Source of the DNA: Alopecurus myosuroides
Lineage: Eukaryota > Streptophyta > Magnoliopsida > Poales > Poaceae
DNA: 64,000 bases
NCBI GenBank assembly: GCA_028641055.1
Contig: CM054058.1
Span: 80,536,392 to 80,600,391 of the forward strand
Direction of reading: 5' to 3'
Position numbers and translations under genes: made by a program. Under the pieces are notes generated by a model that was not told the origin of the DNA, did no database searches, and saw nothing but the letters and a program-made list of their open reading frames with translations. Shown here piece by piece: positions 46,273 to 57,660 of this stretch (its first letter is position 1; every line of letters starts with the position of its first letter).

Positions 46273-49203
46273 TCAAGCATCTGATTCCTCCTCGCTGCTG
46301 TCGTCCTCGGGGATTGGAGGGATCTCCTCTTCTGGATAATTGACGGAAATATTTACCATGGAGGCGATCTGGGTGGCGTGGCCTTTGATTTCATCAAAGA
46401 TGGTATTTCGCTGAGTATCCGTGTATTCTTGAGGGACACCGGACGCCACGCGCCAAGATTTAGCACCAGGGTAGTGCATGCGCATAAGGCCGAGTGCCAT
46501 GCGCGCACCACCCCGTGCAGCGGAACGCAGGATGGAATCCCTGGATTCCGCCACCTCCATGATGGCTCCCGGAAGTTTTTCAACCTCTGAGAACTCCCCA
46601 GTTCTTGCGGGAAGGAACTGATTCACCAGCTGCATTCCAGCAGCTCGGATCGAAGTCCATGTCCTCCCAAAAGCCCGGATTCCTTCAAGCCGAGTACCAT
46701 CTGGGGTATCTCCTGTTTTTTCCGCCAAAACAACCAAAAGTGTTAGGTGAAAAACAAAGAAGGAAAGCAAGATATGGAAAAATGGTAAAGGTAACAGAAA
46801 ATTACCGATAAGCTTGTCGATCTCGGAGATTTCCTCCAGGCGAAGATTCAGAGCATTTTCTAAATCCTGAATGGTGGATTTATCCTTCTCCGCCTGCTCG
46901 GAAGCCTTGGAATTGGCAACTCCAAGGGCCAAGTTGCTGGCCTCCAGATCCTTTTGAGCCTTCACAAGATGCTTGTGAAGCTCCAAATTCTCCTTTCGGA
47001 GATTCTCGGCATTGCCGGCATCTTCAGCTATCTGCTTGGCCTTAGCCAAAGCAGCTGGAAAGCAAAGAAAATTCCGAGTTTAGAAAATATCCGGAATAGG
47101 TACTTCGACAAAAAAAAATTGAATCGCAAACTTCAGAGGAAAATGTTTACCTGCTGTTTCCGACAAAGCGAGCTGAGACGATGCCAGCTCCGCCTCTCTC
47201 TCCTCAAGAATAGAAAGAAGACTTCTAACTTCTTTATTCTTGATGGAGAGTTTGTTGAAAACTTCCATGTTAATGGCTTCGGCGGTTTGCTGGAACATAG
47301 CAAGGAAAAGAATAATTACAAAAGCATCAAAGCAAAAAGCATGCATTTTGTTCAATGCTTGGGGGCTAGAGTTACATACCTGGCTCATTCGTTGCAAACC
47401 CTCCAAGTTTTCTTTGAACCCTTTTGCGTATTCCGCAAAAAGATTTCCGGCTGCGCTTAGGCCGTCATTGATAATCTTGAAATCCTTGTCAAAAGTGGGA
47501 ATTTCTTCGTCGAAAGTCCGAGGAAATTTTCCCACCTCTGGAGCCGCCCTTTCCCTCGTGTCCGTGTTTGACACAACGAGCTGGCTGGGCTCCAATGGCT
47601 TGGTCGTGGGGGCTGCAGCGTGCTCTTCCGCCATCGTGGACGGCGTGTCCGGGGCGACGGCGGGAGAAGGTTGACCGCCTCGGCTGGAAACAACTTTGTG
47701 TTTCTTGAGCTTCTTCGGCTTTAGGTTGGAGGGAGGCAGGCTAAAAACAAAAAACCCGGAAAAGTTAAAACACCGAAGATGGATGAAAAGTTCCCATGAA
47801 AGAAAAAGAACCCAGAAGAAAGAACCTGGATGTAGCGACGGGGATTCCGTCAAGGTCGATAACTTCCTCAGAGGAAGAAATCTTGTTGCGCTTGCGTCCA
47901 CCTGTAGCGGCGGTGCGCAGCGCGTCCAGCTCAGCCTCGGAGGCCAACTCCGAGTCTGGAAGATCCGCGAACTGTCGGAAAAACAAATCGGAATCAGAAG
48001 CTAGAAAATCCGAGAAAGAATGCTGAAACTATACCCAAATGACTGAAAAACTACCTTGGGAATCGGATTGTCGGCCGTATACATTGGCCGACTCGCTTCG
48101 TATTGGTCGCGTGATGCGACCAACTGGTTGATGCGCCGTCGAAGCTCCTTTGCGGGCCAATCTTTGTTGGTTGTCCGCATAGGATCCTTGGCTCCCGTGT
48201 ATTCGCACAGGAGGCGACCACCGTGGTTGGCCAATGGCTGAATCCGTCTATTCAACCAGCAAAAGACCGTGTCCATGCTGGTCAAAGGTGGAGTGTAGGA
48301 GGTGAGCTTAGCGATGCGCCGCTTGATCCTTAGTAGATCAGGCGGCTGAACCTGGACGGCTTCCGTTCCCCAGTTGTCTTGGGGAACTGCGGCAGAGTTC
48401 AAGAAAGGAGGAACCCCGATGGCTTCCTTAGGGAAAGGCACATCGGGATGGTAAAAGAAAGAACCCGTCCAAAATTTGACGGGTTCCGACGTTTTGATCT
48501 TGGGGAACCAATCTTCTCGAAATCTCCGAAGAGTGAAAGAGATGGTTCCGCAAGTCGGGAGTGCGCCCTCCGAAGACTTCCGCTTAACCCCGAAGCAATA
48601 CGTCCAAAAGTCTAACCTAGGTTCTAGACCTAAGTAGCCCTCGAACAAAGCCTGAAAGCCGGCCATGTAGAGGATGGAATTGGGTGGCAGGTTATGGGGC
48701 TGGATGTTGTAATGGGAAAGAATTTGGAGGAAGAAGGCGGAAGGAGGAAGGCCCATACCTCGAAGGAGATGGGAGGAGAGAAGAACTCTTTCGCCGCCTT
48801 TCGGCGTTGGTTCGTTCTCGTCCTCGGGAAGCCGCCATTTCCCCTTAAGGACCAGGCCCTCCTTTTCCATGTTTGGAAGGAGAGCCGGTGGAATGCTGCA
48901 GGCAATCCAATTGCCTGCAGACTCCGTCTCTTCGTCCGCTCCGGCGGCGGCTTCCGCGGCGGCGAGCTCGTCGCCGAGGAGCTGGATCTTTTCCTCCGCC
49001 GTTTCAGGGGCAAACGGCGGAGAAGCTACGGAGCTTGAGCCCGCAACGTCCGCGGCGGTGGAAAGGTTCTCTCCGCCCGCCGCGGAGGCCGCAGTTTTCT
49101 CCGGCTCGTCGCCGGTGAGCTTGGGTGACCCAAGTTGTGGATCTAGGTCTCCGATGAGGTCGTCGATGGCGGCGCGAGTAGGCGAGGATGGTGAGGTTGC
49201 CAT
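46273..49203 (-). CDS. intact six-exon PF04195-like gene antisense in gypsy copy 2
   Basis: Exons on the minus strand: 49203-48055, 47971-47826, 47740-47380, 47289-47151, 47054-46806, 46712-46273. Introns are 83, 85, 90, 96 and 93 bp, all GT-AG, and the joined length is 2484 bases: 827 codons and a stop, no interruption. Residues about 143-275 (GLPPSAFFLQILSHYNIQPH ... LDFWTYCF ... WFPKIKTSE) resemble the 'putative gypsy type transposon' domain, PF04195/Transposase_28, of unknown function. A basic KPKKLKKHK stretch (possible nuclear signal) lies early in exon 3. Exons 4-5 (about 553-681) form a long Glu/Lys/Leu coiled coil, and the C-terminus is acidic (DDSSEEESDA). It has its own TATA box. 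Function is unknown; it could be a captured host-like gene or an element accessory protein. Confidence 0.85.
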
Positions 49204-49335
49204 TTCCGGGCGGCGCGATTCGTTCCGGTGTGCTTGGGTGTAGTGCGCTCGGGACAGTGCTTTGCTCGAGAGCTCGTGCGCGTCAATGGCGAGTGAGATG
49301 AGAGTGCGTAAGGTTTTCGTTGAGGACGAGGACGG

Positions 49336-49344
49336 CTATAAATA
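49336..49344 (-). promoter_or_regulatory. TATA box of the antisense gene, copy 2
   Basis: TATTTATAG on the minus strand about 135 bases before the start codon at 49203, between the 3' LTR and the gene. The matching position in copy 1 (3463-3471) supports it. Confidence 0.6.
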
Positions 49345-49741
49345 GCCAGAAATCCGTCAAGATACGTGCCAACGGCTATTTTGACCGTTGGATGATCAAC
49401 GCGTGTCCCTCGCCGGAAAATCCGGGAAATGAAGCGACAGGGTAATGATGGTTATCTCCTCGTTTCCCGCGAGAATCTGTCAGAGATATGTCTCTGGGTT
49501 TTCCGAGTAAAACCCAAACGTCCCTTACGTCAGCATGGTTAAGTGCGCTGACGTAAGAAGTTCCTTCTCCGCGAAGGATCGTGAGAGAAAAGCCGGATTT
49601 TCAGGGTTCCGAGTTTCATGTTACCATCTCTTTCAAAAAGAAGAATAAGAAGAATCAAGACTGCTAAATCGATATTTCTCGGACAAAAGTATATTTGGCG
49701 AAAGACGGAGAATCAGAGTTTCAATCCTTCTTGGGGGCTAC

Positions 49742-50295
49742 TGTCGGATATATACCAAATAGGGGTATAGAAGATGGTAGACAAAGTGCCGGATTACCAG
49801 GGTGGCCTAAGTGGTAGTGGGCTTAGGTCCATTGGGCGGCCCAGTAATCCGACGCACAGAAGCCGGATTCTAGAAGAACCCGGATCACGGCCCATGTGAT
49901 CTGGCTTGGAGGAGAAGACGGATTTCTTGCTTTCCAAGTTACAAGTTACCGTAGTTTTCTAGGTTTCCTATTCTGTAAGCCCTAATCCGGCTATTATATA
50001 AAGCCGGACGGGAGATAGATAAATCATCGAGCGAATAACAGAGAAGCTCTGCGCCAACTCGCCGAGAAGTTCATCCTCGTCGAGTAACTTAGATCTATAC
50101 CTCACATTGTAATCCTGTATCCAGGCTTTAGTCCTGATTAGTGAGAAGTGCAGGAGTAGGCACGTCGTACTGTCGCGACGTACCGAACCTGGGTAAATCC
50201 TGTGTTCACTGTCCACCACGCGATCCCGTTACCCCACGTCTCTACCGTAGTCTCATGGCACCCCCGTCTATGAAAACTACTACGATGTCTCGACA
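49742..50295 (+). repeat. gypsy copy 2, 3' LTR
   Basis: 554 bp, TG...CA, TATA motif near 49992-50002. The PPT CTTCTTGGGGGCTAC lies at 49727-49741 directly before it. Confidence 0.95.
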
Positions 50296-50667
50296 GTGGC
50301 CCACGGTGGGCGAAAACAATGGGCCCACCATGTCAGTCTTTGCCGTGTGCTTGCACACGGCAAAGATTTTTAATTCTTTGCCGTGTGCTTGCACACGGGA
50401 AATACTGACATGTTGGGCCCACCTTTTCCGTTCCCGTTTCGTGCGTGCCCAAGTGGGGGTGGGACCCATTTTGTTTCTTTACCGTGTGCCACGAAAATAT
50501 GCACACGGGAAAGATTTTTTTGCCGTGCAATTATCTACCATGTAATCTTTACCATGTGCCACGATGAAAAGCACACGGCAAAGACTTTACCGTGCGTTTT
50601 GTTTCCTTTACCGTGTGCTTTTGGCACACGGCAAAGGGGTTTTCTCCCGTAGTGCCTGTGTACCGTG

Positions 50668-50732
50668 CGCCGCCGCCGCCGCCCACTTGATCCCCTGCGT
50701 AGCGTGCGCCGCCGCCGCCGCCGACTCGATCC
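50668..50732 (+). repeat. short tandem repeat with (GCC)n core
   Basis: GTGCGCCGCCGCCGCCGCC followed by a short linker ending TGATCC/CGATCC occurs twice in a row, period about 36 bases. Confidence 0.8.
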
Positions 50733-50736
50733 ATAG

Positions 50737-51298
50737 CTCTGAAAGGGCGCGGGGGTCGTCGAGCACGTACACGGAACAGAGCCGTGGCTGCTGCTGGTTC
50801 CTTGCTCGCTCGGGAGCTCCTGCGCATGCAAACTGCAAAGCTACCGAGTGGGATGTGCTGGGCGTGGGCACCGGTCTGCGTGCGTGAGCAGGAGGCAAAG
50901 CAGATATAGCAGCAAGACAGGAAATTGGCCGACTGCTACAGCTCTGAAATTTTCTTTGTTCTCGTGTACTGTCTATCCTGTATTTGTAGATTAGCCTTAT
51001 GAGTTGCTAATCGATTGCATTTTCTCTTTGCTCGGCATTCGTGTAGCTTGGAGTTTACAAAGTGAATGTAATAATGATTGTTCAGAAAGAACTGAATGTA
51101 AATTGTTGCTATCTCTGCTTACCTCTTGCTGACGAACGCACACCATCGCCCACGCCTAGCAAATCCTGGTTGCTAGCTCACAGACTTGCAGTTTAGCTCA
51201 TGAACGATCAAGGAACCAGCACTCCAGCAGAGGCCACGGCTCTGGTCCGTGTGCGTGCTCGACGCCCAAAACGACGACGACCCCCGTGCCCCTTCAGA
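50737..51298. repeat. large imperfect inverted repeat
   Basis: The left arm 50737-50894 pairs with the inverse of 51121-51298. Shared stretches include GGGGGTCGTCG, CGAGCACG.ACACGGA.CAGAGCCGTGG, CTGGTTCCTTG, AAACTGCAA and GGCGTGGGC. The loop is about 226 bases. No ORF of note. It could be the termini of a small transposon or an inverted duplication able to give a hairpin RNA. Confidence 0.75.
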
Positions 51299-51812
51299 TC
51301 CTCTCCCCGCTGCTCCATGACAGGAGCTCTGTATCGTTCGCACTCCACGGTCCCTGGCCGCATTGTGTTGTTGTCTGCCATCGGCCACTGCTCCATGTTT
51401 CCCCGTGCGGCTCCGTTGCTTCGTGTCTATGCTGGTGTGCAAGGGGGTGCAGCTCATGCGAGTCCGCAGCAGTCCGACGTGGTGAGGAGACTGCCAGGAA
51501 GGTCCGAGAGGACACGGGCGCCAGCCTCGGCTTCAGGACCAGTGGAAAGGAGGATCACCAGGACGAGGGGTGTAAGCCGATGATGCGCATGCTGTGTACT
51601 CCGGCGGCCTCGGTGTCAGGACCTGTGGGAAGAACATGCGCAGAACGCGGAGGGGAACTACGAGCTGCATAAGGCATGACATAGTGTGTCGAGGTTGGGG
51701 AGAGAGAGTGGGTTTGCACCGTGGCCTAAAATTACTAAATTGCCCACGTACGTGACATATTAACTTAACTTTTGTACCGTGCAAAGTGTAACGCAAATTT
51801 GGATCGTGCAAC
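51299..51812. other. GC-rich unassigned sequence
   Basis: No supportable gene; the open frames here overlap on both strands and lack recognisable motifs. Confidence 0.4.
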
Positions 51813-51945
51813 AATTTTGGTACCGTCCCCACGCTTTTGGTACCGTCCCCACGATAATTTTAGTACCGTCCCCACGTTTTTTGTACCGTCCCCACAAAAT
51901 CTTGATTCCGTCCCCACGCTTTTGGTACCGTCCGGTTCCGTCAGT
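51813..51945 (+). repeat. minisatellite GGTACCGTCCCCACG
   Basis: At least six diverged units built on (T)TTTGGTACCGTCCCCACG with variable AT spacers; unit 18-27 bases. Confidence 0.85.
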
Positions 51946-53083
51946 GGGGTTCCGTCTATTTTACGACCGTCAGATCGAGTGGATGAACGGTTTATAAAAA
52001 TGCCAAGCACTCTAAAACTTGTATATTACATAACGTTCAGGTTGATTATACTCATTTTAACTCTCTTCCTGTTTTCGTATTAAGGGCAGAACTTTAGAGA
52101 GACCTTTCAGAAAGCTTTGAATTTTATTAATTGCATTGTATAAAATATGCACACACGACACATGTGCTCACACTCATATGCCTTGTATAATTTCCAAGTT
52201 CTATTTTTCATGTTAAATCTTTTCCTATCTGCCTAGACTATGTAGCTATTATGGCATGCAAAATTCACATATGCAATCTAGTTTGTCATTCTAATAATAT
52301 CTATTTCTTATTATCTATGGTTTATTCGTAGCATCAATAGTAGTAGACATAGAACATGTACGGTCTTCCACTAAACATCTTGAAGTTCCAGAGATTATCG
52401 CCTAGGAAATACATCAGTACTGAGGCTAGATCTAAACAAATATATCGACCACCGTATGGATTAATGGTTTGTCGCAGATTACGCAAGAAGAGTACCGCAA
52501 GCATTGTAATTGTAACCGGTGGCTCAAAAACTCAGAGGTCTTATACATATATAAGGTAGTAATATGATGTCTAGATGGTTGGAAAGCTAAGATATATCTC
52601 ACAATTACCTCGCATAGTAATTCTGAAAATGGTTTTCCTAAGTAAATAAGAGATTCTAAATTATCCGCTGTCGCCACCTATAGTAGCGTTGTAAATGATA
52701 CATTTCACCAATAAAGGAGGAAACCTTCGGATCTCTAACATAATAAAAAATAATGGTAGGAAATAAACAATCAATTCAGAAATATCTATTGCAGAAAATA
52801 ATGTTAATCGCTATACAAAATGCGCACACAAAACATCATTAAGGTTTGGGAGAAACCTTTTGTCAGTGGACATGTTGTCAAGCATCGTCTTTTTGTTAGC
52901 TGACTCCAAAAAATATTTACATGCATGCCTCGCTACAGTTTTCATTATGTGTTTGATAATCAGTTGCTCCGAACTGAACACAAAAATAATTAGTGAATAT
53001 AGGCCATTAATTTCGTTATCCTCCTGACAATGTGATATACTATAAATACATGATAAACACAGTCATGTTTAGTACACAAGTTA
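51946..53083. other. AT-rich unassigned region
   Basis: No gene or delimited element seen. Confidence 0.4.
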
Positions 53084-54076
53084 TGTAACATCCCAAGTAT
53101 GAAAAATAGCCATTAGAATGTTTGCTCTCTGTTATTTTATGTTTTGCATCATGACATCATGTTCATTGCATTTGTTTTGCTTTGTTTTCAAATTGTTTTC
53201 CTCTGTTTTCCTTTGTTTTCCTTTGTTTTCTATTTGAATTTCAAATCAAATTTCAAACCTTTTGTTTCATACTTGTGCTGTTACAATTTTCAAATAAAAT
53301 TATCCAAATCAAAACATCAAGTTGTTTCCATTAAACTATAAAGCTCAAACCATCAAATTGTTTAAGTTTCCATAATTCATTTAATAGCAAATTCACTTAA
53401 TTCAAATTCCTTTCAAATTGAATTAAGTTTCCAAACAGCAACCATTTTGAACTTTATGAAAATTACCAAAACAAATCAATCTATTGTTTCAAATAAGCTT
53501 AAGGGTTCACACTATTTAAATGGATCTTTTTAATAACACATTTAATAGCAAATTTCATTCAAATTCAAACAAATGGCAAACAACAAATAATTTCAAATTA
53601 TTTGGAAAACCAAAGTTGGACTAGGTTGCTGTTACAATAAATAAGCAATACAAAGTTTTTCCTAATTTTTCTACTCCTAAAAAAAACCATCTATTTCTCC
53701 TCTTATTCTTTTCTACAAAAAAAAAGAGAAAGGAAACATAAAAAACTAAAACAGCAAAGGGAGAGAGGGGCAGGCCAGCCAGGCCCAGCCCACCATCTCT
53801 CCCTCAGGCCCGTACCCCCTCTTTCTTCCTCCTCCTGTACGGCTGCACATCCAGCTTGTCCACGTCGCTGCAGAGAAGGGAAGAACGGCCGTGAGCTCCT
53901 CCCCCTCCCCTATAAACCCTAGCCGGAGCACCTTCCCCCCTCGGTACCCTAGCTCCACCACTCTCCCTCTCCCCCGCCTCCATTTCCTCCTTATTCCACC
54001 TCCCTCTCTGCCCTCTGCTTCTCTGAACCCAAACACAACCCGAGCCCCACCCTCTTCATTCCGGTGATCGCCGCCG

Positions 54077-57000
54077 ATGCTCTGCGCCACCGTGCTGGAT
54101 AGGGCCGGGAATCGAACCCCCTCGCCTCCCTCTTCGTCCTCGACATCAACACGGGCACGGGGAACAAGCACGTCGCCGCCACCGTCGAGGTTTTCGCCAC
54201 CGTCGCCTCCCTGCACCGTCCCCTTCTCCCTCTGTCCCCATGGTGAGCACCCGCCTCCTCATCCCTGCCTCTCCCCTCTCCCTTTTCCTTTCGCACACGC
54301 CCACAGTCGCACACGGCCACCACGGCGAGCACACAGCACCACCGCTGCAGCTGCCGCCGGCGGGCTCTGTCCCTCTGTCGAACCAAACCTGCAGAACAGT
54401 TCAGTTGACGCTATCTGAAGGTTAACCCCCCCCCCCCCCCGCACCTTTCCTGTCAACAACCGCAACACCACCGCAGTGGTTACTACTACCACGCGCGCAA
54501 CAGGGTGTCTTGGGATCGAATCCCACCCCGCGCAAAACCCCCAATTTTTGCCACTTTATTTTTCCTGGTCCAGCACAAACTCATATTCGCAAACCAGTCC
54601 CTGCTATTAAACTTCTAGGTCCCTGTAAACTATTTTCTAAGTCCCTAGCTGTTAATTAAATGGCAGAATAATACCTAATCTTGGAAATTGCATAAATAAT
54701 TCATTCCAACTCCAAATTCAACATTTTAAATATGTTTTCCACTCCAAATTAAATTCTCTACCAAAATATAAATTTTGTTTACTGTTTTGAATATTTTAAA
54801 TTGGTGAAATATTTGAATCCTTGTTTAATTCACTTAATTTTGCAAAATTCATAACTTGGGCATAAAAATTCCAAAGTCAACAAACTAAATATGTTTTCCA
54901 TTCCATTTTTCATTTACTTTGCAAATATCAACTATGTGTTCTGTTTTGAATAATTTAAATTGCTGAAAACAACTGTTTCTTAATTAATGCATTTAAAATT
55001 GCCAAAATAATAACTTGCTCATTTAAATCCATTTTCAAAAAATAAAATATGTTTTCCATGCTAAATTAAACCACCTTTCCAAATATAAACTTTGTTTCAT
55101 GTTTTGGATAATTAAAATTGGTTAAATAATTTAAACCTTGTTTAAATCATTTAAAATTGTTAAATTCATAACTTGCTCAAATTAAATTATTTTTGAACAT
55201 ATAAAATATGTTTTCAAACCATAAAAGTATAAACTTTTCAAATATGAATTTGGTTTAATGTTTTGAACACATAAAATTTCAAATAATTTCACACTTGAAT
55301 TAAATTCATTTAAACTTTTTAAAACTTGTTTAATTCATAAGTAATTTATTTTAAATCCTTTTTCAACAAGTGAAACATGTTTTCCAACTAAAATTTTTGT
55401 GCTCTTTTCAAATATGAACTTTGTTATTTATTTTGAACAATTGAATTTGGTGAAAACAACAAATGCTTGTGTAACTCCTTTAAGAAACCAAAATTCCAAA
55501 ACTTAATAAATAAATTCCAAACTTGGTAAACTTCATTTCAAATTGTTTCTATTGTTGTTTTCTTTTTGTTTTCCTCATCCATGCATCATGCCAATCCACT
55601 TTCACCTGTTGGTTAGTTGTAGAACAATTATTCCAACCTTAACTCATGGGCTTCCATATGCAATCCAATTGCATATGGGTCCATTTAAACATGTTATCTT
55701 GTCAACAAGTTTATTTTGATGCATCAATTAAATGGTCATGCATCATCCCATGATTGTGCACTATGCCATGTTATTGATTGTTTGTCTCTCTGCATTGTTT
55801 GTTTGCTTCTTCTCGAATAGACGACGACGTTGAGACAGACGATACTTACAACACCCCTTCTGAGGAGTTAGCTCAGTACCAGGCTGCTGAGCTTGCAGGC
55901 AAGTATTCACTCACATGAACCATTGTGTTCCTTTCCACATTGGATACCGATACTTTCCGTTGTCTATTCTGCTAGCCCTATGAATCGTTGCTTGTGTTCG
56001 ATCCTATCACATGCGATCCTTTAACCCTGATATAGCCTCACCTCCACACCTATAACCTTTTGCTTGTTGCCTGTGTCTTACTAGCATGCTTAGGGTTGTT
56101 TTGCTCGAGTCTGTTGTCCGTTACTTTCTGCTACTATTTCATTATGTTCTGGGGCTCGATGTTTAAAAAATCAATCTGTTAATGTTTGAGGTAATAATAA
56201 TTTGATGATAAGGCACCGGCAGGAGGCCCGGCGTGGTTTTGAGGCCTGCTAGTGTCGACCCTAATTAGGAAAAGGGTCTTGTCTACTGATCCATGATGAG
56301 CGCACTAACCGCATGTGGTAAGCGTGTATGGGCGCCCCCCTCAATTTGATTCGATTCGCATATCGTCCAAATCGCCTCATTTAGTTCGGGTTTTCCATTT
56401 GCCGCATGCATATGCAGGTGCGAACCCTTGGCGCCAGGGTGGAACTTTTGTAGTCGGCATTTAGGGAGACACGTTCTTAGAGTGCTATGAGGGTCCCCTT
56501 TTCTTCGTGGGGCTTGATTAGCCGTGCGCTCAATTGCACGGGGTTCTTTGGGCTTGATGCGAAGAAGAGTTGAGTTGTGTTGAGTGCCCCGCTTGGTGGG
56601 AAAGGCCTTCCCATCTGGCGGGTTATTCTTACGTGTACGGCCAAATTTGTGCACCCCTGCAGGGATAAATCTTCTCGAGAAGCCGTGTTTTCCGCGGTTA
56701 TGGATGACTTGGTGAAAGTACTGGCTAACAAGTACTCAGAACAACTTACACCCAACTAATGATAACTTGACTAGTAATAGGCTTATTGACACAATAACCT
56801 GAACCATCACTAATCCAACTGTGTGAGTTATCCTCGGATTGCTTCTTTGGATAAGGGGCGAGATCCAGGATGGGTTTGTTTGGAGTTAGTTGTTAGTTGG
56901 TTCCGATACGCTATCTTATCTCCTTTCTGTTAGCCGGAAGTTGTAGTATGTTTCTGTAGTTGGTTAGTGCAGCCCGCTGCAGCATCTTTTGTATCACCCC

Positions 57001-57186
57001 CTTTCTTCCATTGAACCCAAAGCATCTGTGCTTGGTGTTGACGGGTACACTTTGGTGAATTGTGAGTCTTGCTTGCCAGTACGTTTATGTACTGACCCCT
57101 TTGGGGCTGTGGTTTCCGCAGACTACGTTTCCGAGGATCCCCATGGTGGCTACTACGTGGAGTATGACGAGGCTGCTGACGAGTAG
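54077..57186 (+). other. conserved split reading frame in giant LTR, copy 2 (exons 54077-54242, 55821-55898, 57122-57186)
   Basis: Three exon-like pieces whose phases agree. Exon 1 starts at the Met at 54077 (MLCATVLDRAGN), is Ser/Pro-rich and ends at a GTGAGC donor (phase 1). Exon 2 begins after an AATAG acceptor (DDVETDDTYNTPSEELAQYQ) and ends CAG|GCAAGT (phase 1, GC donor). Exon 3 follows TTTCCGCAG (DYVSEDPHGGYYVEYDEAADE) and ends at TAG. Compared with copy 1, exon 2 has about 6 substitutions and exon 3 very few. No known function. Confidence 0.5.
54471..54523 (+). other. tRNA-like box A / box B pair in giant LTR, copy 2
   Basis: CCGCAGTGG at 54471-54479 and GGATCGAATCC at 54513-54523, matching the pair at 17694-17745 in position. 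Confidence 0.4.
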
Positions 57187-57660
57187 ATAGCGGACCCGGG
57201 CAGGATCCGAGACTTCATGGATGGGCTCCGTCTTTTCGTTTCCGGCCTCTTAGGCCTATTTGGATCTTGTCTGTACTCAGACACTTTGGATGCTTCCGCT
57301 GTGATGTAATGATGATATGTTGGGACATGTGTCCTCTGGATGATTGTATTTGCTATCTCTGCTCTAGTGAGAGCTATTTGCACCTTATTTCCATCTTTTG
57401 TGTCTTAGAGATATGTTGTGCTATCATTTTGTTAAACGCCGTTGACGTACCATGTGTGTATGGTTTGAAGTACGTCAATGGAAGTATCCTGATTTCTATG
57501 GGATGGTTTACGTAGACGATGAACAGTAGGGGTTGGTTGTCACCCATACGTGTGTTGGCCTACTCGTAAGAGATGCGGGTGCAGGTAGGCCACGTAATCC
57601 AATCATCTGCTGTTCAACGGAACTGCGAGTATCCCCTAGAAGTCCGGGTGCGACAAGTTA

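Larger units (their letters stand above)
40440..50295 (+). mobile_element. gypsy (Tat-like) retrotransposon carrying an antisense gene, copy 2
   Basis: A complete 9856-bp element on the plus strand. Its 554-bp LTRs differ at 5 sites. Target duplication GTGGC (40435-40439, 50296-50300). Same plan as copy 1: LTR, PBS, gag-protease, UAG, truncated RT, antisense gene, PPT, LTR. Here gag-pol is decayed but the antisense gene is intact, the reverse of copy 1. Confidence 0.94.
40205..50654. mobile_element. CACTA right arm, split by gypsy copy 2
   Basis: Terminus at 50654 reads, on the minus strand, CACTACGGGAGAAAACCCC followed by TTTGCCGTGTGC. The same 12-mer and its inverse recur as subterminal repeats at 40275-40430 and 50330-50640. 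Removing the gypsy insertion rejoins these into one arm of about 600 bases. No left CACTA end and no transposase are seen, so only the right arm is supported; it may carry 37-40 kb as captured cargo. Confidence 0.75.
53084..57655 (+). mobile_element. giant solo-LTR-like element, copy 2
   Basis: 4572 bp, starting TGTAACATCCC and ending GGGTGCGACA, with a perfect AGTTA target duplication (53079-53083, 57656-57660). Collinear with 16136-20877. TATA motif CCCTATAAACCC near 53919-53930, then a GC-rich leader. It carries the same exon-like segments and tRNA-like boxes, and a 15-base C run at 54426-54440. Confidence 0.86.

Noticed and set aside
50296..50316. A second PBS-like sequence after the 3' LTR of gypsy copy 2
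   Set aside because: GTGGCCCACGGTGGGCG is the GTGGC target duplication plus host CACTA sequence; excising the element restores the CACTA subterminal repeat.
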